From positions 124,001-188,000 of the forward strand of contig NZ_BNBR01000003.1 of NCBI RefSeq assembly GCF_014656055.1: a DNA stretch of 64,000 nucleotides. The letters are read 5' to 3'. Positions 7,829 through 17,248 of the stretch are shown here, one piece after another. The notes beneath the pieces are model-generated. The model saw only the letters and a program-made list of their open reading frames with translations, did not search any database and was not told the origin of the DNA. The DNA comes from Streptomyces griseosporeus. GTDB taxonomy: Bacteria > Actinomycetota > Actinomycetes > Streptomycetales > Streptomycetaceae. The position numbers and the translations under genes were made by a program. The first letter of the stretch is position 1; each line of letters starts with the position of its first letter.

Positions 7829-8048
7829 GGGAGTGGGTTCTCCTGGAATTGACGTGGTTGGGCACGGCGAGTTCGCCGCGTGGGGTTGCGGTACCCGAGT
7901 GCCCGATGGACGCGTCAGCCGGAGGAGAGAGGGGTCCTGTGCGGCTGTCGAGTACAGCTAGCCATTGTGCCACACCCCGCGGGGCCCTTCCGGCCGAGGG
8001 TTGGGTCGCAGGCATGACAAGGGAACGTGACCGAGGAACGCATGACGA
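7829..8048 (-). promoter_or_regulatory. Upstream region of the rpsP operon, promoter not pinpointed
   Basis: The 313-base stretch 7829-8141 has no gene. Its left 220 bases must hold the rpsP promoter and leader; I could not pick out a convincing -10/-35 pair. Its right part carries the 8049-8082 terminator. Confidence 0.35.
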
Positions 8049-8082
8049 GGTGCCGCGTGTGCCCGCGGACACACGCGGCACC
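8049..8082 (-). terminator. Hairpin terminator downstream of the SprT-like gene
   Basis: A perfect 13-bp inverted repeat GGTGCCGCGTGTG / CACACGCGGCACC with an 8-base loop lies 60 bases after the stop of the 8142-8738 gene. There is no U-tract. Confidence 0.7.
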
Positions 8083-8141
8083 GTCCGGCGGAGGGCCGCA
8101 CCGGCAGCCACGAGATGCCGGTACCCGGTGCCCGTCCGCCG

Positions 8142-8738
8142 TTACGCCGCCCCGGCCACCTCGGGGATCCGGAACGGCTTGCCGCAGCCGCCGCACACGA
8201 TCGGGGCCTGGGCCAGGACCGACGGCACGACGCGGACGTTGCGGCCGCAGTCGCAGACGGCCTTGACCCGGACGCCGCCGCCCGAGGAGCCGTGCCGGGC
8301 GGCCGGGCCGCGGAAGGCCCGGGTGGTCTCGGCGGAGGTGGCCGCCGAGTGGGCCTTGAGCGCCCGCTGGAGGCGCTCGATGGTCGGGCGGTAGCGCCGC
8401 TTGGCCTCGGGGCTGAGCGTGACCAGGGAGAAACCGCTGCTCGGGTGCGGCTCGTCCGGGTGGTCCAGGCCCAGCTCCTCGGCGATGGCGAGGAACCTGC
8501 GGTTGTGGTAGCGGCCCGCACGGGAGGTGTCGCGCACGCCGCGCGCGGCGGCGATGCCATGGACTGCCTCATGGAGCAGTCGCTCGAAGGAGAGCTCGTG
8601 ACCGCACGCGGACGACGACTCCCCGATCAGGGACTCGGGTGCGGCAAGGTCCGGCAGCTCGGGGTGGTGCCGCTGAATGTCGGCCCACGCCTGCGCCAGC
8701 TCTGCGGCGAGTACAGGTGGTGTCTGTGTCGTGCTCAC
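8142..8738 (-). CDS. SprT-like zinc metalloprotease-fold protein with C-terminal zinc ribbon
   Basis: A 198-residue protein. At about residues 48-64 it has ELSFERLLHEAVHGIAAARG, an HExxH zincin motif, followed by AGRYHNRRFLAIAEELGL, whose histidine fits the third ligand of SprT-like domains. The C-terminus has a CDCG...CGGCGKPF pair, a probable zinc ribbon, matching SprT-type architecture (metallopeptidase plus zinc ribbon). Related SPRTN proteins cleave DNA-protein crosslinks, but no Streptomyces function is known to me. It has its own terminator and is flanked by the ProRS gene and the rpsP operon. Confidence 0.6.
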   Translation of the reverse strand: MSTTQTPPVLAAELAQAWADIQRHHPELPDLAAPESLIGESSSACGHELSFERLLHEAVHGIAAARGVRDTSRAGRYHNRRFLAIAEELGLDHPDEPHPSSGFSLVTLSPEAKRRYRPTIERLQRALKAHSAATSAETTRAFRGPAARHGSSGGGVRVKAVCDCGRNVRVVPSVLAQAPIVCGGCGKPFRIPEVAGAA

Positions 8739-8904
8739 GTAATGACAACGAGCCTGGGGGCCTCAGTGTTCCGATTCCGGGGCATCCCAAATAATTTGCA
8801 CGTACCCGTCAGTTGCCGCTGATGCGTCCTGACGAGGGCGGGTGCGCTGATCTGCGGAGAAGCCGCACAGGTCAGGCCAAGCCGGTACGTAGTCTGACGT
8901 ACGT

Positions 8905-8934
8905 CCCGGCGCGTAGAGGAATCCACGCGCCGGG
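8905..8934 (-). terminator. Hairpin terminator downstream of proS
   Basis: A perfect 10-bp inverted repeat CCCGGCGCGT / ACGCGCCGGG with a 10-base loop lies 63 bases past the proS stop. Confidence 0.6.
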
Positions 8935-8997
8935 ACACCGGCACACGCCGGATGCGCAAGAGGCGTTTCGGACGCGCTCGCGCGACAGGCCGCTGTC

Positions 8998-10413
8998 TCA
9001 GTAAGCGCGCGCGACGATCGCGACGTTACCCGGTGCGTCTCCGTCGTCCGGCACCGACCCGTCCTCGGCGACCAGACACCGTACGGTCACCGCGTGGTCG
9101 GCCAGCTTGTTCTCGCCCTCCTCGCCGAGGACGGACCACGGGATACGCGCCCAGCCGCCGGCCGTGGCGGCCTCGACGGCCTCCTCGATCGAGGTGACGT
9201 CGCTGGTGCGGGACTCGCGCCGCTCGCGGGACTGGGTGAGCAGCAGCGCCTGGTCCTCCTCCAGGATCCCGGGGAGCAGGCCCGCCAGCGCGTCCAGCGC
9301 CACCGGCTCCTTGCCGCCGGGGATGCGCCGGGCCAGCATCCCGGTGCCGTTCTCCAGGTCACGCGGGCCGATCTCGACGCGCACCGGGACGCCCTTGAGC
9401 TCCCAGTCGACGGCGCGGCGGCCGAAGGGGGTGTCGGTGCGGTCGTCGACGTGGACGCGGATCCCGGCGGCCTTCAGCCGGTCGCCGACCTCGCGGACCT
9501 TGGCCAGAACCGTCTCGTCGCCCTTGATGGCGAGGACGACGACCTGGATCTGCGCGAGCCGCGGCGGGACGCGCAGACCGTTGTCGTCGCCGTGCATCAT
9601 CACCAGCGCGCCGATCATGCGGGTCGTCGAGCCCCAGGAGGTCTGCCAGACCAGCTCCTGCGTGCCGTCCTTGGACAGGTAGGAGGTGTTGAAGGCCTTG
9701 GCGAAGTTCTGGCCCAGCTCGTGGCTGGTGGCCATCTGCAGGGCCTTGCCGTCGCCCATCATGCCCTCCAGCGTGAGGGTGTTGATGGCGCCGGCGAACC
9801 GCTCCTTGACGGTCTTGCGGCCGGGTACGACGTCCATGGCGAGGACGTTCAGCATGAAGTCCTCGTAGACCTGGCGGTGGATGTGCGCGGCGAAGTCCCG
9901 CGCCTCCTCGTAGGTGGCGTGCGCGGTGTGGCCCTCCTGCCACAGGAACTCGCTGGTGCGCAGGAACAGCCGGGGCCGCAGCTCCCAGCGGACCACGTTG
10001 GCCCACTGGTTGATCAGCAGGGGCAGGTCGCGGTAGCTCTGCACCCACTTCGAGAAGTAGTCGTTGATGATCATCTCGGAGGTGGGGCGGACCACCGCCG
10101 GCTCCTCCAGCTCCTTGCCGCCGCCGTGCGTGACGACCGCCAGCTCGGGCGCGAAGCCCTCGACGTGGTCGGCCTCCCTGGTGAGATAGGACTGCGGGAT
10201 CAGCAGCGGGAAGTACGCGTTCTGCGTGCCCGTCTCCTTGATCCGGGCGTCCATCTCGGCCTGCATCCGCTCCCACAGCCCGTACCCGTACGGTCGGATC
10301 ACCATGGTGCCGCGCACCGGGCCGTTGTCGGCCAGCTCGGCCTTGTTGATCAGATCCTGGTACCAGCGCGGGAAGTCCTCGGCGCGCGGTGTGAGCACGG
10401 GTGTCTTGGCCAT
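8998..10413 (-). CDS. proS: Prolyl-tRNA synthetase, archaeal/eukaryal type (ProS type 3)
   Basis: A 471-residue class II synthetase that charges tRNA-Pro. MAKTPVLTPRAEDFPRWYQD, VVRPTSEMIINDYFSKWVQS, LRTSEFLWQEGHTAHAT and QTSWGSTTRMIGALVMMHGD are signatures of the compact archaeal/eukaryal ProRS, which lacks the bacterial-type editing insertion. The C-terminus ends in tyrosine (VAIVARAY), as in this subfamily. The frame stays open far upstream of 10413, but the family alignment begins at MAKTP. Streptomyces usually also encode a bacterial-type ProRS elsewhere, so this may be a second copy. Confidence 0.92.
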   Translation of the reverse strand: MAKTPVLTPRAEDFPRWYQDLINKAELADNGPVRGTMVIRPYGYGLWERMQAEMDARIKETGTQNAYFPLLIPQSYLTREADHVEGFAPELAVVTHGGGKELEEPAVVRPTSEMIINDYFSKWVQSYRDLPLLINQWANVVRWELRPRLFLRTSEFLWQEGHTAHATYEEARDFAAHIHRQVYEDFMLNVLAMDVVPGRKTVKERFAGAINTLTLEGMMGDGKALQMATSHELGQNFAKAFNTSYLSKDGTQELVWQTSWGSTTRMIGALVMMHGDDNGLRVPPRLAQIQVVVLAIKGDETVLAKVREVGDRLKAAGIRVHVDDRTDTPFGRRAVDWELKGVPVRVEIGPRDLENGTGMLARRIPGGKEPVALDALAGLLPGILEEDQALLLTQSRERRESRTSDVTSIEEAVEAATAGGWARIPWSVLGEEGENKLADHAVTVRCLVAEDGSVPDDGDAPGNVAIVARAY

Positions 10414-10620
10414 GGCGTGATGGTACGGGCCCACGTTGCCGGCATGTGAAATCTCGCCACTCGGGGGCCCGGCCGGCAAACCGGGGGCCCCTTCCACTGG
10501 ACGCCCGCGCGGAGGCGGAGTTTCCTGGCATACGGGGGAAGTGCGAGCGCACTGCACGGGGGGCCATGGACACGCACATACGGGCACAGCGGCAACTCTC
10601 GGCGATTGGGGCGCGTACCT

Positions 10621-11478
10621 ATGACACCTACGCTCGTGCGGCAGCCACTTCCACACGCGGGCATCGCGCCCCGCGTGGACTTGTGTGCACGCGCGCGTGA
10701 CTGGTCCGAGATCCAGGAGAGAATGCTGGTTCCGCTCTACGAGGCCGTCTACGAGCGTCTCGAAGTGGGCTCCGGCACCCGGCTGCTGGGCCTGGGCTGC
10801 GGCTCGGGACTGGCCCTGCTGATGGCGGCCTCGCGCGGCGCGGAGGTCACCGGCGTCGAATGCCACTCTCCCGAGCGGCTCGCCCTCGCCCGCGAGCGGC
10901 TGCTGCCTGAGACGGCCGACGCCCGCGCGCGTACCGGCGCGCGGCTCGTCGAGGGCGCCCCGCGGGACGTCGCCGGCGCCCGCACGACGCCGTACGGCCT
11001 GGTGACCGCGTTCGAGCCCATCGGGTGTCTGGCCGGTGACTCGGAAGGGCTCGCGGAGCTGCTCGCGGAGGCGATACCGCTCGCCGGGCGCGGCGCCGCG
11101 GTGGTGCTGGCCGGCTGGGGCCCGCCGGAGCGGTGCGCCACCTCCTCGGTGCTGCGGGTGGCGACCCGGCTGGCCGATCCGCTGCGCTCCGCCGCCGGCT
11201 GGCGCCCGGCCCTGCGCGACGACCTGGAGGAGGTCGCCCACCGGGCCGGCCTGAAGCCGGACGGCTCCGGCCGGGTCTCCTGCCCGTTCGGCTACCCCGG
11301 CACCGGGGCCGCCGTACGCGGCCTGCTGTCGACCGGGCTGTTCGACGCGGCGATCGTCGCCACCGACCAGGCGCAGGTGGAGAAGGAGCTGACCGAGGCC
11401 CTGCACCCGCACCAGCGGCCGGACGGCACGGTGTGGATGCCGAACGTCTTCCGGTACCTCATCGCGCGCGTGCCGTAG
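10621..11478 (+). CDS. SAM-dependent methyltransferase (class I), unknown substrate
   Basis: A 285-residue protein with a Rossmann-type motif I, LLGLGCGSGLALLMAA (about residues 53-68), and the acidic ribose-binding residue in VTGVECHSPE. The core resembles small-molecule methyltransferases; the substrate is unknown. ATG at 10621 is preferred to an in-frame ATG 15 bases upstream because the protein begins MTPTLVRQPL; ribosome-site evidence is weak. It is transcribed divergently from proS and convergent, 12 bases apart, with the ftsH relic. Confidence 0.75.
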   Translation: MTPTLVRQPLPHAGIAPRVDLCARARDWSEIQERMLVPLYEAVYERLEVGSGTRLLGLGCGSGLALLMAASRGAEVTGVECHSPERLALARERLLPETADARARTGARLVEGAPRDVAGARTTPYGLVTAFEPIGCLAGDSEGLAELLAEAIPLAGRGAAVVLAGWGPPERCATSSVLRVATRLADPLRSAAGWRPALRDDLEEVAHRAGLKPDGSGRVSCPFGYPGTGAAVRGLLSTGLFDAAIVATDQAQVEKELTEALHPHQRPDGTVWMPNVFRYLIARVP

Positions 11479-11490
11479 TCTCCAGCGCGG

Positions 11491-13036
11491 TCAGGCCTCG
11501 ATGTCCTTCGTCAGGCGGGTCACGCCGGCGATGCGGTAGGCGTCGGCCTCCTCCAGGGTCTCCCGCTCCAGCAGCGCCTCCGCGAGGGCGTCAAGCTGTC
11601 CGCGGTGATCGGTGAGCTTGCGGCAGGCCTCCTCGTAGCAGTCGTCGACGATGCGGCGCATCTCGCCGTCGATCACGTCCAGGGTCTGCGGCGCGGCGGC
11701 GAGGCCGTACGCCTGCTGGGCGTCGTTCGGCAGGGCCGACAGGCGGCCGACGCGTTCGCTCATGCCCCAGCGGGCGACCATGCCGCGGGCGATGTTCGTG
11801 ACCTGCTCCAGGTCGTTCTCCGCGCCGGTCGTCACCACGCCGAAGACGACCTGCTCGGCCGCCATGCCGCCGAGCGCGCCGATGATCCGGCCGCGCAGGT
11901 ACTCCTCGGTGTACGCGTACTTGTCGGCGTCCGGCGTCGACAGCGTCACGCCCAGCGCCCGCCCGCGGGGCACGATGGTGATCTTGCGGACGGGGTCGGC
12001 GCCCGGCTGGAGCATGCCGAGCAGGGCGTGCCCGCTCTCGTGGTAGGCGGTCCGGCGCCGCTCCTCCAGCGGCATCACCAGCGCCCGCTCCGCGCCGAGC
12101 TGCACCTTCTCCAGGGCGTCGGACAGGTCGGCCTGCGTGACCTCGTCCTGCCCCCGCTTGACCGCGAGCAGCGCGGCCTCGTTGGCGAGGTTGGCCAGTT
12201 CGGCGCCGGTCATGCCCGGGGTCGTCTTCGCCGGCTGGGCGAGGTCGACGTCCCCGGCGAGCGGGATCTGCCGGGTGTGGATCCTCAGGATGGCCTCGCG
12301 GCCGCCCCGGTCGGGCGGCGAGACCTGCACGACCCGGTCTCGACTTCGCTCGACCGGGGGGACCCCCATCGCTCGCGCCGCCGCCGCGGGCCCGGCCGAT
12401 GGTGTCGATCTTGTCGATGAAGATGATCGACGGGGCCGTCTTGCGGGCCTCCGCGAACAGCTCCCGCACCCGGGAGGCGCCCACGCCGACGATCATCTCG
12501 ATGAACTCGGAGGCCGACGCCGAGAAGAACGGCACCCCCGCCTCCCCCGCCACCGCCCGCGCCAGCAGCGTCTTGCCGGTGCCCGGCGGCCCCGCCGGCA
12601 GCACGCCGCGCGGCATCTTCGCGCCCATGCGGCGGTAGGCGTCCGGGTTCTCCAGGAAGTCGACGACGTCGTTCAGCTCGCCCTCGACCTCGTCGATTCC
12701 GGCCACGTCGGCGAAGGTGGTGCACTTCTCAGCCCGGCCCTCATCCGCCGCGCGATGAACACCCACACCGCGATCAGCAGCAGCATCGGCGCCAGCGAGA
12801 TCAGCAGATTGGCCAGAAAGCTGCGGTGCTGGACGACCGGTTCGGCGGTGACGGTCACGTTGTGCTTTTCAGGTCCGCCCAGAGCCCGTCGTCGGCGAAG
12901 GTCGGCCGTTCCGTCTTGAACTTGTGTAGGAGCCGTCGCCGTCAGGGTTCTTCTGCTCCTTCTTCAGCTGCCCCTGGATCGCGTCGCCCTTGGCGTAGAT
13001 CTTGCTGACGTTGGTCATATCGGAACGGTACGACAT
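11491..13036 (-). pseudogene. Decayed FtsH-family AAA+ protease
   Basis: Pieces of one FtsH gene lie in order but in different frames. 13036-12930 encodes the start of the extracytoplasmic domain (VSKIYAKGDAIQGQLKKEQ). An out-of-frame continuation (FKTERPTFADDGLWADL) follows. 12858-12730 encodes HNVTVTAEPV and a transmembrane segment (LLISLAPMLLLIAVWVF), 12766-12370 encodes ADVAGIDEVEGELNDVV and Walker A GPPGTGKTLLARAVAG, and 12360-11491 encodes the metalloprotease (AYHESGHALLG). About 50 residues containing the second region of homology and arginine fingers are missing near 12370. Walker B reads IIFIDKIDTIGRARG, with lysine replacing the catalytic glutamate. At least four frame breaks make this a pseudogene. 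Confidence 0.88.
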
Positions 13037-13087
13037 GAATGCCGCACCAGCATGCGGATGTACGACGCCGGAGGCAGCCCCTGCAAC

Positions 13088-13129
13088 GACGCCGGGGGCG
13101 CCCCCGTGGAGAGGGGCGCCCCCGGCGTC
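13088..13129 (-). terminator. Strong hairpin terminator downstream of ffh
   Basis: A perfect 17-bp inverted repeat (GACGCCGGGGGCGCCCC / GGGGCGCCCCCGGCGTC) with an 8-base loop lies 17 bases past the ffh stop, separating ffh from the ftsH relic. Confidence 0.8.
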
Positions 13130-13146
13130 GGAGACGGTCGGGCCGG

Positions 13147-14694
13147 TCAGCCCATGAACTTCTTGAACTCGTCCGGCAGCTCGAACTCCTGCCCGCCCTG
13201 CTGCGGCAGCCCGAAGGCACCGCCCTGGGCGGCGGCCGCGCGCCGGGCGGCCTCCTCCTGCTCCTGCTGCTTGCGCTTCATCGGGTTGCCGGAGCGCTGC
13301 TTGCCCTTGGCCTTCTTCGGCTGCTTCTTGCTACGGCCGGGGCCGCCGCCCATGCCCGGGATCCCCGGCATGCCGGGCATACCGCCGCCCTGGGCCATGC
13401 GGGACATCATCTTGCGGGCCTCGAAGAACCGCTCGACGAGGTTCTTCACCGCGCTGACCTCGACACCGGAACCCTTGGCGATACGGGCGCGGCGGGAGCC
13501 GTTGATGATCGTCGGGTCCTGGCGCTCGGCCGGGGTCATCGACTTGATGATCGCGGCGGTGCGGTCGACGTCCCGCTCGTCCAGGTTCTGGATCTGGTCC
13601 TTGATCTGGCCCATGCCGGGCAGCATGCCGAGCAGCTTGCTGATGCTGCCCATCTTGCGGACCTGCTCCATCTGGGACAGGAAGTCGTCGAGGGTGAAGT
13701 CCTGGCCCTTCTTGGACGCCAGCTTGGAGGCCATCTTGGCGGCCTCTTCCTGGCTGAAGGTCTTCTCCGCCTGCTCGATCAGGGTGAGCAGGTCACCCAT
13801 GTCGAGGATGCGGGAGGCCATCCGGTCCGGGTGGAAGGCGTCGAAGTCGTCGAGCTTCTCGCCGTTCGACGCGAACATGATCGGCTTACCGGTGATCTGC
13901 CGGATCGACAGGGCGGCACCACCGCGGGCGTCGCCGTCGAGCTTGGAGAGCACCACGCCGTCGAAGCCGACGCCATCGCGGAAGGCCTCCGCGGTGTTGA
14001 CGGCGTCCTGACCGATCATCGCGTCGACGACGAACAGGATCTCGTCGGGGCGGACCGCGTCCCGGATGTCCGCGGCCTGCTGCATCATCTCCTGGTCGAT
14101 GCCGAGACGGCCGGCGGTGTCGACGATGACGATGTCGTGGACCTTGGACCTGGCGTGGTCGATGGAGTCCTTGGCGACCTTGACCGGGTCACCGACGCCG
14201 TTGCCCGGCTCCGGCGCGTACACCGCGACGCCGGCGCGCTCGGCGACGACGCTCAGCTGGTTGACGGCGTTCGGGCGCTGGAGGTCACAGGCGACGAGCA
14301 GCGGGGAGTGGCCCTGCTCCTTGAGCCACCGGCCGAGCTTGCCCGCGAGGGTGGTCTTACCGGCACCCTGCAGACCCGCCAGCATGATGACGGTCGGCGG
14401 CTGCTTGGCGAAGCGCAGACGCCGGGTCTCGCCGCCGAGGATGGTGACGAGCTCGTCGTTGACGATCTTCAGCACCTGCTGGGCGGGGTTCAGCGCCTTG
14501 GAGACCTCGGCCCCGAGCGCACGCTCCTTGACGTTCTTGATGAACGTGCGCACGACGGGCAGCGCCACGTCCGCCTCAAGGAGGGCGATACGGATCTCGC
14601 GTGCCGTGGCGTCGATGTCCGCCTCGGAGAGCCGTCCCTTGCCGCGCAGGTTCTTGAAGGTCGCTGACAGGCGATCGGAGAGAGTGTCGAACAC
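13147..14694 (-). CDS. ffh: Signal recognition particle GTPase Ffh
   Basis: A 515-residue SRP54 protein that delivers ribosome-nascent-chain complexes to FtsY. The N domain begins VFDTLSDRLSATFKNLRGKG. The G domain has GLQGAGKTTLAGKL (P-loop), CDLQRPNAVNQL, IVIVDTAGRLGID, and LSKLDGDARGG. The Met-rich M domain (about 320-460, MMSRMAQGGGMPGMPGIPGM) binds 4.5S RNA and signal sequences. GTG at 14694 gives the expected length; an upstream in-frame start would add 22 unlikely residues. It is 83 bases from the glnD stop. Confidence 0.97.
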   Translation of the reverse strand: MFDTLSDRLSATFKNLRGKGRLSEADIDATAREIRIALLEADVALPVVRTFIKNVKERALGAEVSKALNPAQQVLKIVNDELVTILGGETRRLRFAKQPPTVIMLAGLQGAGKTTLAGKLGRWLKEQGHSPLLVACDLQRPNAVNQLSVVAERAGVAVYAPEPGNGVGDPVKVAKDSIDHARSKVHDIVIVDTAGRLGIDQEMMQQAADIRDAVRPDEILFVVDAMIGQDAVNTAEAFRDGVGFDGVVLSKLDGDARGGAALSIRQITGKPIMFASNGEKLDDFDAFHPDRMASRILDMGDLLTLIEQAEKTFSQEEAAKMASKLASKKGQDFTLDDFLSQMEQVRKMGSISKLLGMLPGMGQIKDQIQNLDERDVDRTAAIIKSMTPAERQDPTIINGSRRARIAKGSGVEVSAVKNLVERFFEARKMMSRMAQGGGMPGMPGIPGMGGGPGRSKKQPKKAKGKQRSGNPMKRKQQEQEEAARRAAAAQGGAFGLPQQGGQEFELPDEFKKFMG

Positions 14695-14777
14695 GGCGCT
14701 CGCGGTCCTCGGGGTCGGTGGCTGGGAAACGAATCGCCCTCCAGGGTATCCCGGCGGCACGAGTCACCGGGCCGGGC

Positions 14778-17222
14778 TCACCCTCGCAGCATCTCCTCCA
14801 GCTTCCGCGCCACGCTCGTCGCCTCCCCGCCCGGCAGCGGAGCGCCCTCGGGGCCGGTCACGTAGAAGGCGTCGACGGCGTTGGCGCCGAGGGTGCTGAC
14901 GTGGGCGCTGCGCACCCGTACCGCCGCGTCCTCCAGGGCGCGGCCGATGCGGAACAGCAGGCCGGGGGCGTCCTGGGCGCGGACCTCGATGACCGTGGCG
15001 AGGCGGGATGCGGCCGGGTGGACGGTGACGCGGGGCGGGGGCGCGACCACGCCGCGGCGGCGCGGGTAGGCCGCGTCGCGTTCGGCGAGAGGCCCGGCGA
15101 TGTCCAGGCTGCCGTCGAGGGCGCGTACGAGGTCCGCGCGCAGCCGGGCGGCCTGCGGCAGGGAGCCGTACTCGGCGGCGACCCGCCAGTCGAGCAGCAG
15201 GACGGACCCGTCCACGCCGTCCGGCAGGTCCAGCGCGCGCAGCTCGGCGGTGCGCACGGTCAGGCGGTGCATCGCCAGCACCCCGGCGACCGCGGGCAGC
15301 ACGCCCGGCTGGTCGGGTACGGCGATCAGCAGTTCCACGCCGAGCGGCTCGGGTTCGCCCGAGGGCTCCTCGGAGGGCGGCTCGGTCTGGGCGCGCAGCG
15401 CCAGCACCGGCCCGCCCGTCGCGGCCGCCTCCAGGGCGAGGCGTTCCTGTTCGGCGGTGGCCGCGGCGGGCTCGGGTTCCTCGGGCGCGTCCCCGGCGAG
15501 CACGGCGGCGACCCGCCGGACCAGGTCGGCGACGAGGGAGCCGCGCCAGGAGGACCAGGCCGCGGGGCCGGTGGCGAGGGCGTCGGCCTCGGTCAGGGCG
15601 TGCAGCAGCTCCAGCGTCGACTGGGTGCCGACCGCGTCGGCGACCAGGCGGAGCGTGGCCGGGTCGTCGAGGTCGCGCCGGGTGGCGGTCTCGACGAGCA
15701 GCAGGTGGTGCCGTACCAGGGTGGACAGGACGGCCGTGTCGGCGCGGTCGAAGCCGATGCGGGCGGCGACGTCCTTGGCGATGATCTCGCCGGCCACGGA
15801 GTGGTCGCCGGGCCAGCCCTTGCCGATGTCGTGCAGCAGCGCGGCGACCAGCAGCAGGTCGGGGCGGCTGACCCGGCGGGTGAACTCGGAGGCGCGCACG
15901 GCGGTCTCGATGAGGTGCCGGTCGACGGTCCACACGTGCACGGCGTTGCGCTGCGGGCGGCAGCGGACCCGCTCCCAATCGGGCAGGAGCCGGCTGATCA
16001 GCCCCTCGGCCTCCAGCGCCTCCCAGACCTCGACGGTCGGGCGGCCGGAGCCGAGCAGGGTCACCAGCTGTTCGCGGGCCTCGGCGGGCCAGGGCGTGGG
16101 CAGGGGGCGCACGGTGCCGGCGAGGCGGCGTACGGCGTGCAGGGAGAGCGGGAGGCCGGCCTGCGCGGCGGCCGCCGCGGCGCGCAGCGGCAGCACGGGG
16201 TCGCGGTCGGGGCGCGCGGCGCGGGCGAGCACCACCTCGCCGTCCTGCTCGACGACGCCCTCGGCGAGCGGCGAGCGCTCGGCGACCGGCTTGCCGCCGC
16301 CCAGCATGGCGCGCAGCCTCGGCCGCACGGACCGCGAGCGCAGCACGCGGCCCACCTCGCGCCAGGTGACGTCGCTGGCGTAGGAGATGACCCGCGCGGC
16401 CTCGTACACCTGCCGCAGGAGGGTGTCGGCGTCGAGCAGGTCGAGTTCGGCGGCGACCTGGTCCTGTTCCTGGAGCGAGAGCCGGTCCGTGGCGCGGCCC
16501 GTGGTCAGGTGGAGGGCGTCGCGGACGTCGAGCAGCCGGCGGCGGGCGTCGTCGAGGCCCTCGCGAGGCGCGTCGGCGAGCCAGGAGGCGGCGACGGCGC
16601 GCAGCGCGGTGGCGTCCCTGAGGCCGCCCCGGGCCTCCTTCAGGTCGGGTTCCAGCAGGTACTGCAACTCGCCCTGGCGTTCGGCGCGTTCGGCGCACAG
16701 TTCCTGCAGTTCGGGCAGGCGCTTGGGGGCCTGGTTGCGCCAGTCGGCGAGGACGGCGGTGCGCAAGCCCGCGGTGAGCCCGAGGTCGCCGGCGAGGTGG
16801 CGGGCGTCGAGCAGGCCGAGCTGGACCTTCAGGTCCTCCGCGGCGGTCTTGCGGGCCTCGGCGGGGGTGCGTACCGAGTGGTCGAGGGCGAGGCCGAGGT
16901 CCCACACGGGGTACCAGAGGCGGTCGGCGAGGGCGGCGACCGCGGCGGGGTCGGAGCCGTCGTGCAGCAGGAGCAGATCGAGGTCGCTGCGCGGGCTCAG
17001 CTCGCCGCGCCCGTAGCCGCCGACGGCGATCAGGGAGGCGCCGCGCAGCTCCCCGACGCCGGCGGTGAACAGCCCGGCCAGCCAGTCGTCGGTCAGTTCG
17101 GCGAGGGCCGCACGGCGCGGCGGCCCGGACCGCGCCCCCTCGGTGAGGAGGCGCAGCCGGGCCGCCGCGTAGCCGCTGGGTCCGGAGTCCTCTGCATCGT
17201 TGCGCACGTCCGTACTCGTCAC
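14778..17222 (-). CDS. glnD: [Protein-PII] nucleotidyltransferase/deadenylylase GlnD
   Basis: An 814-residue bifunctional enzyme. The nucleotidyltransferase motif is VGGYGRGELSPRSDLDLLLL (about 71-90). A central HD hydrolase domain has LLHDIGKGWPGDHSVAGE (about 470). Two C-terminal ACT domains (VELLIAVPDQPGVLPAVAG and LATVIEVRAQDAPGLLFRIG) sense glutamine. In Streptomyces the enzyme is known to adenylylate rather than uridylylate the PII protein. GTG at 17222 is chosen because the conserved sequence starts at VTSTDVRNDAEDS; the open frame further upstream overlaps glnK and is not homologous. It is the last gene of amtB-glnK-glnD. Confidence 0.95.
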   Translation of the reverse strand: MTSTDVRNDAEDSGPSGYAAARLRLLTEGARSGPPRRAALAELTDDWLAGLFTAGVGELRGASLIAVGGYGRGELSPRSDLDLLLLHDGSDPAAVAALADRLWYPVWDLGLALDHSVRTPAEARKTAAEDLKVQLGLLDARHLAGDLGLTAGLRTAVLADWRNQAPKRLPELQELCAERAERQGELQYLLEPDLKEARGGLRDATALRAVAASWLADAPREGLDDARRRLLDVRDALHLTTGRATDRLSLQEQDQVAAELDLLDADTLLRQVYEAARVISYASDVTWREVGRVLRSRSVRPRLRAMLGGGKPVAERSPLAEGVVEQDGEVVLARAARPDRDPVLPLRAAAAAAQAGLPLSLHAVRRLAGTVRPLPTPWPAEAREQLVTLLGSGRPTVEVWEALEAEGLISRLLPDWERVRCRPQRNAVHVWTVDRHLIETAVRASEFTRRVSRPDLLLVAALLHDIGKGWPGDHSVAGEIIAKDVAARIGFDRADTAVLSTLVRHHLLLVETATRRDLDDPATLRLVADAVGTQSTLELLHALTEADALATGPAAWSSWRGSLVADLVRRVAAVLAGDAPEEPEPAAATAEQERLALEAAATGGPVLALRAQTEPPSEEPSGEPEPLGVELLIAVPDQPGVLPAVAGVLAMHRLTVRTAELRALDLPDGVDGSVLLLDWRVAAEYGSLPQAARLRADLVRALDGSLDIAGPLAERDAAYPRRRGVVAPPPRVTVHPAASRLATVIEVRAQDAPGLLFRIGRALEDAAVRVRSAHVSTLGANAVDAFYVTGPEGAPLPGGEATSVARKLEEMLRG

Positions 17223-17248
17223 CCAGCGACTCCTGTTCTTCGAGCGTC

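Noticed and set aside
10414..11412. Upstream extension of the ProRS frame to 804 residues
   Set aside because: The family alignment starts at MAKTP (10413). The extension is Gly/Arg/Gln-rich and is antisense to the methyltransferase gene.
12673..12858. Small separate membrane protein of 61 residues
   Set aside because: Its sequence is the FtsH second transmembrane segment followed by a frameshift; it belongs to the pseudogene.
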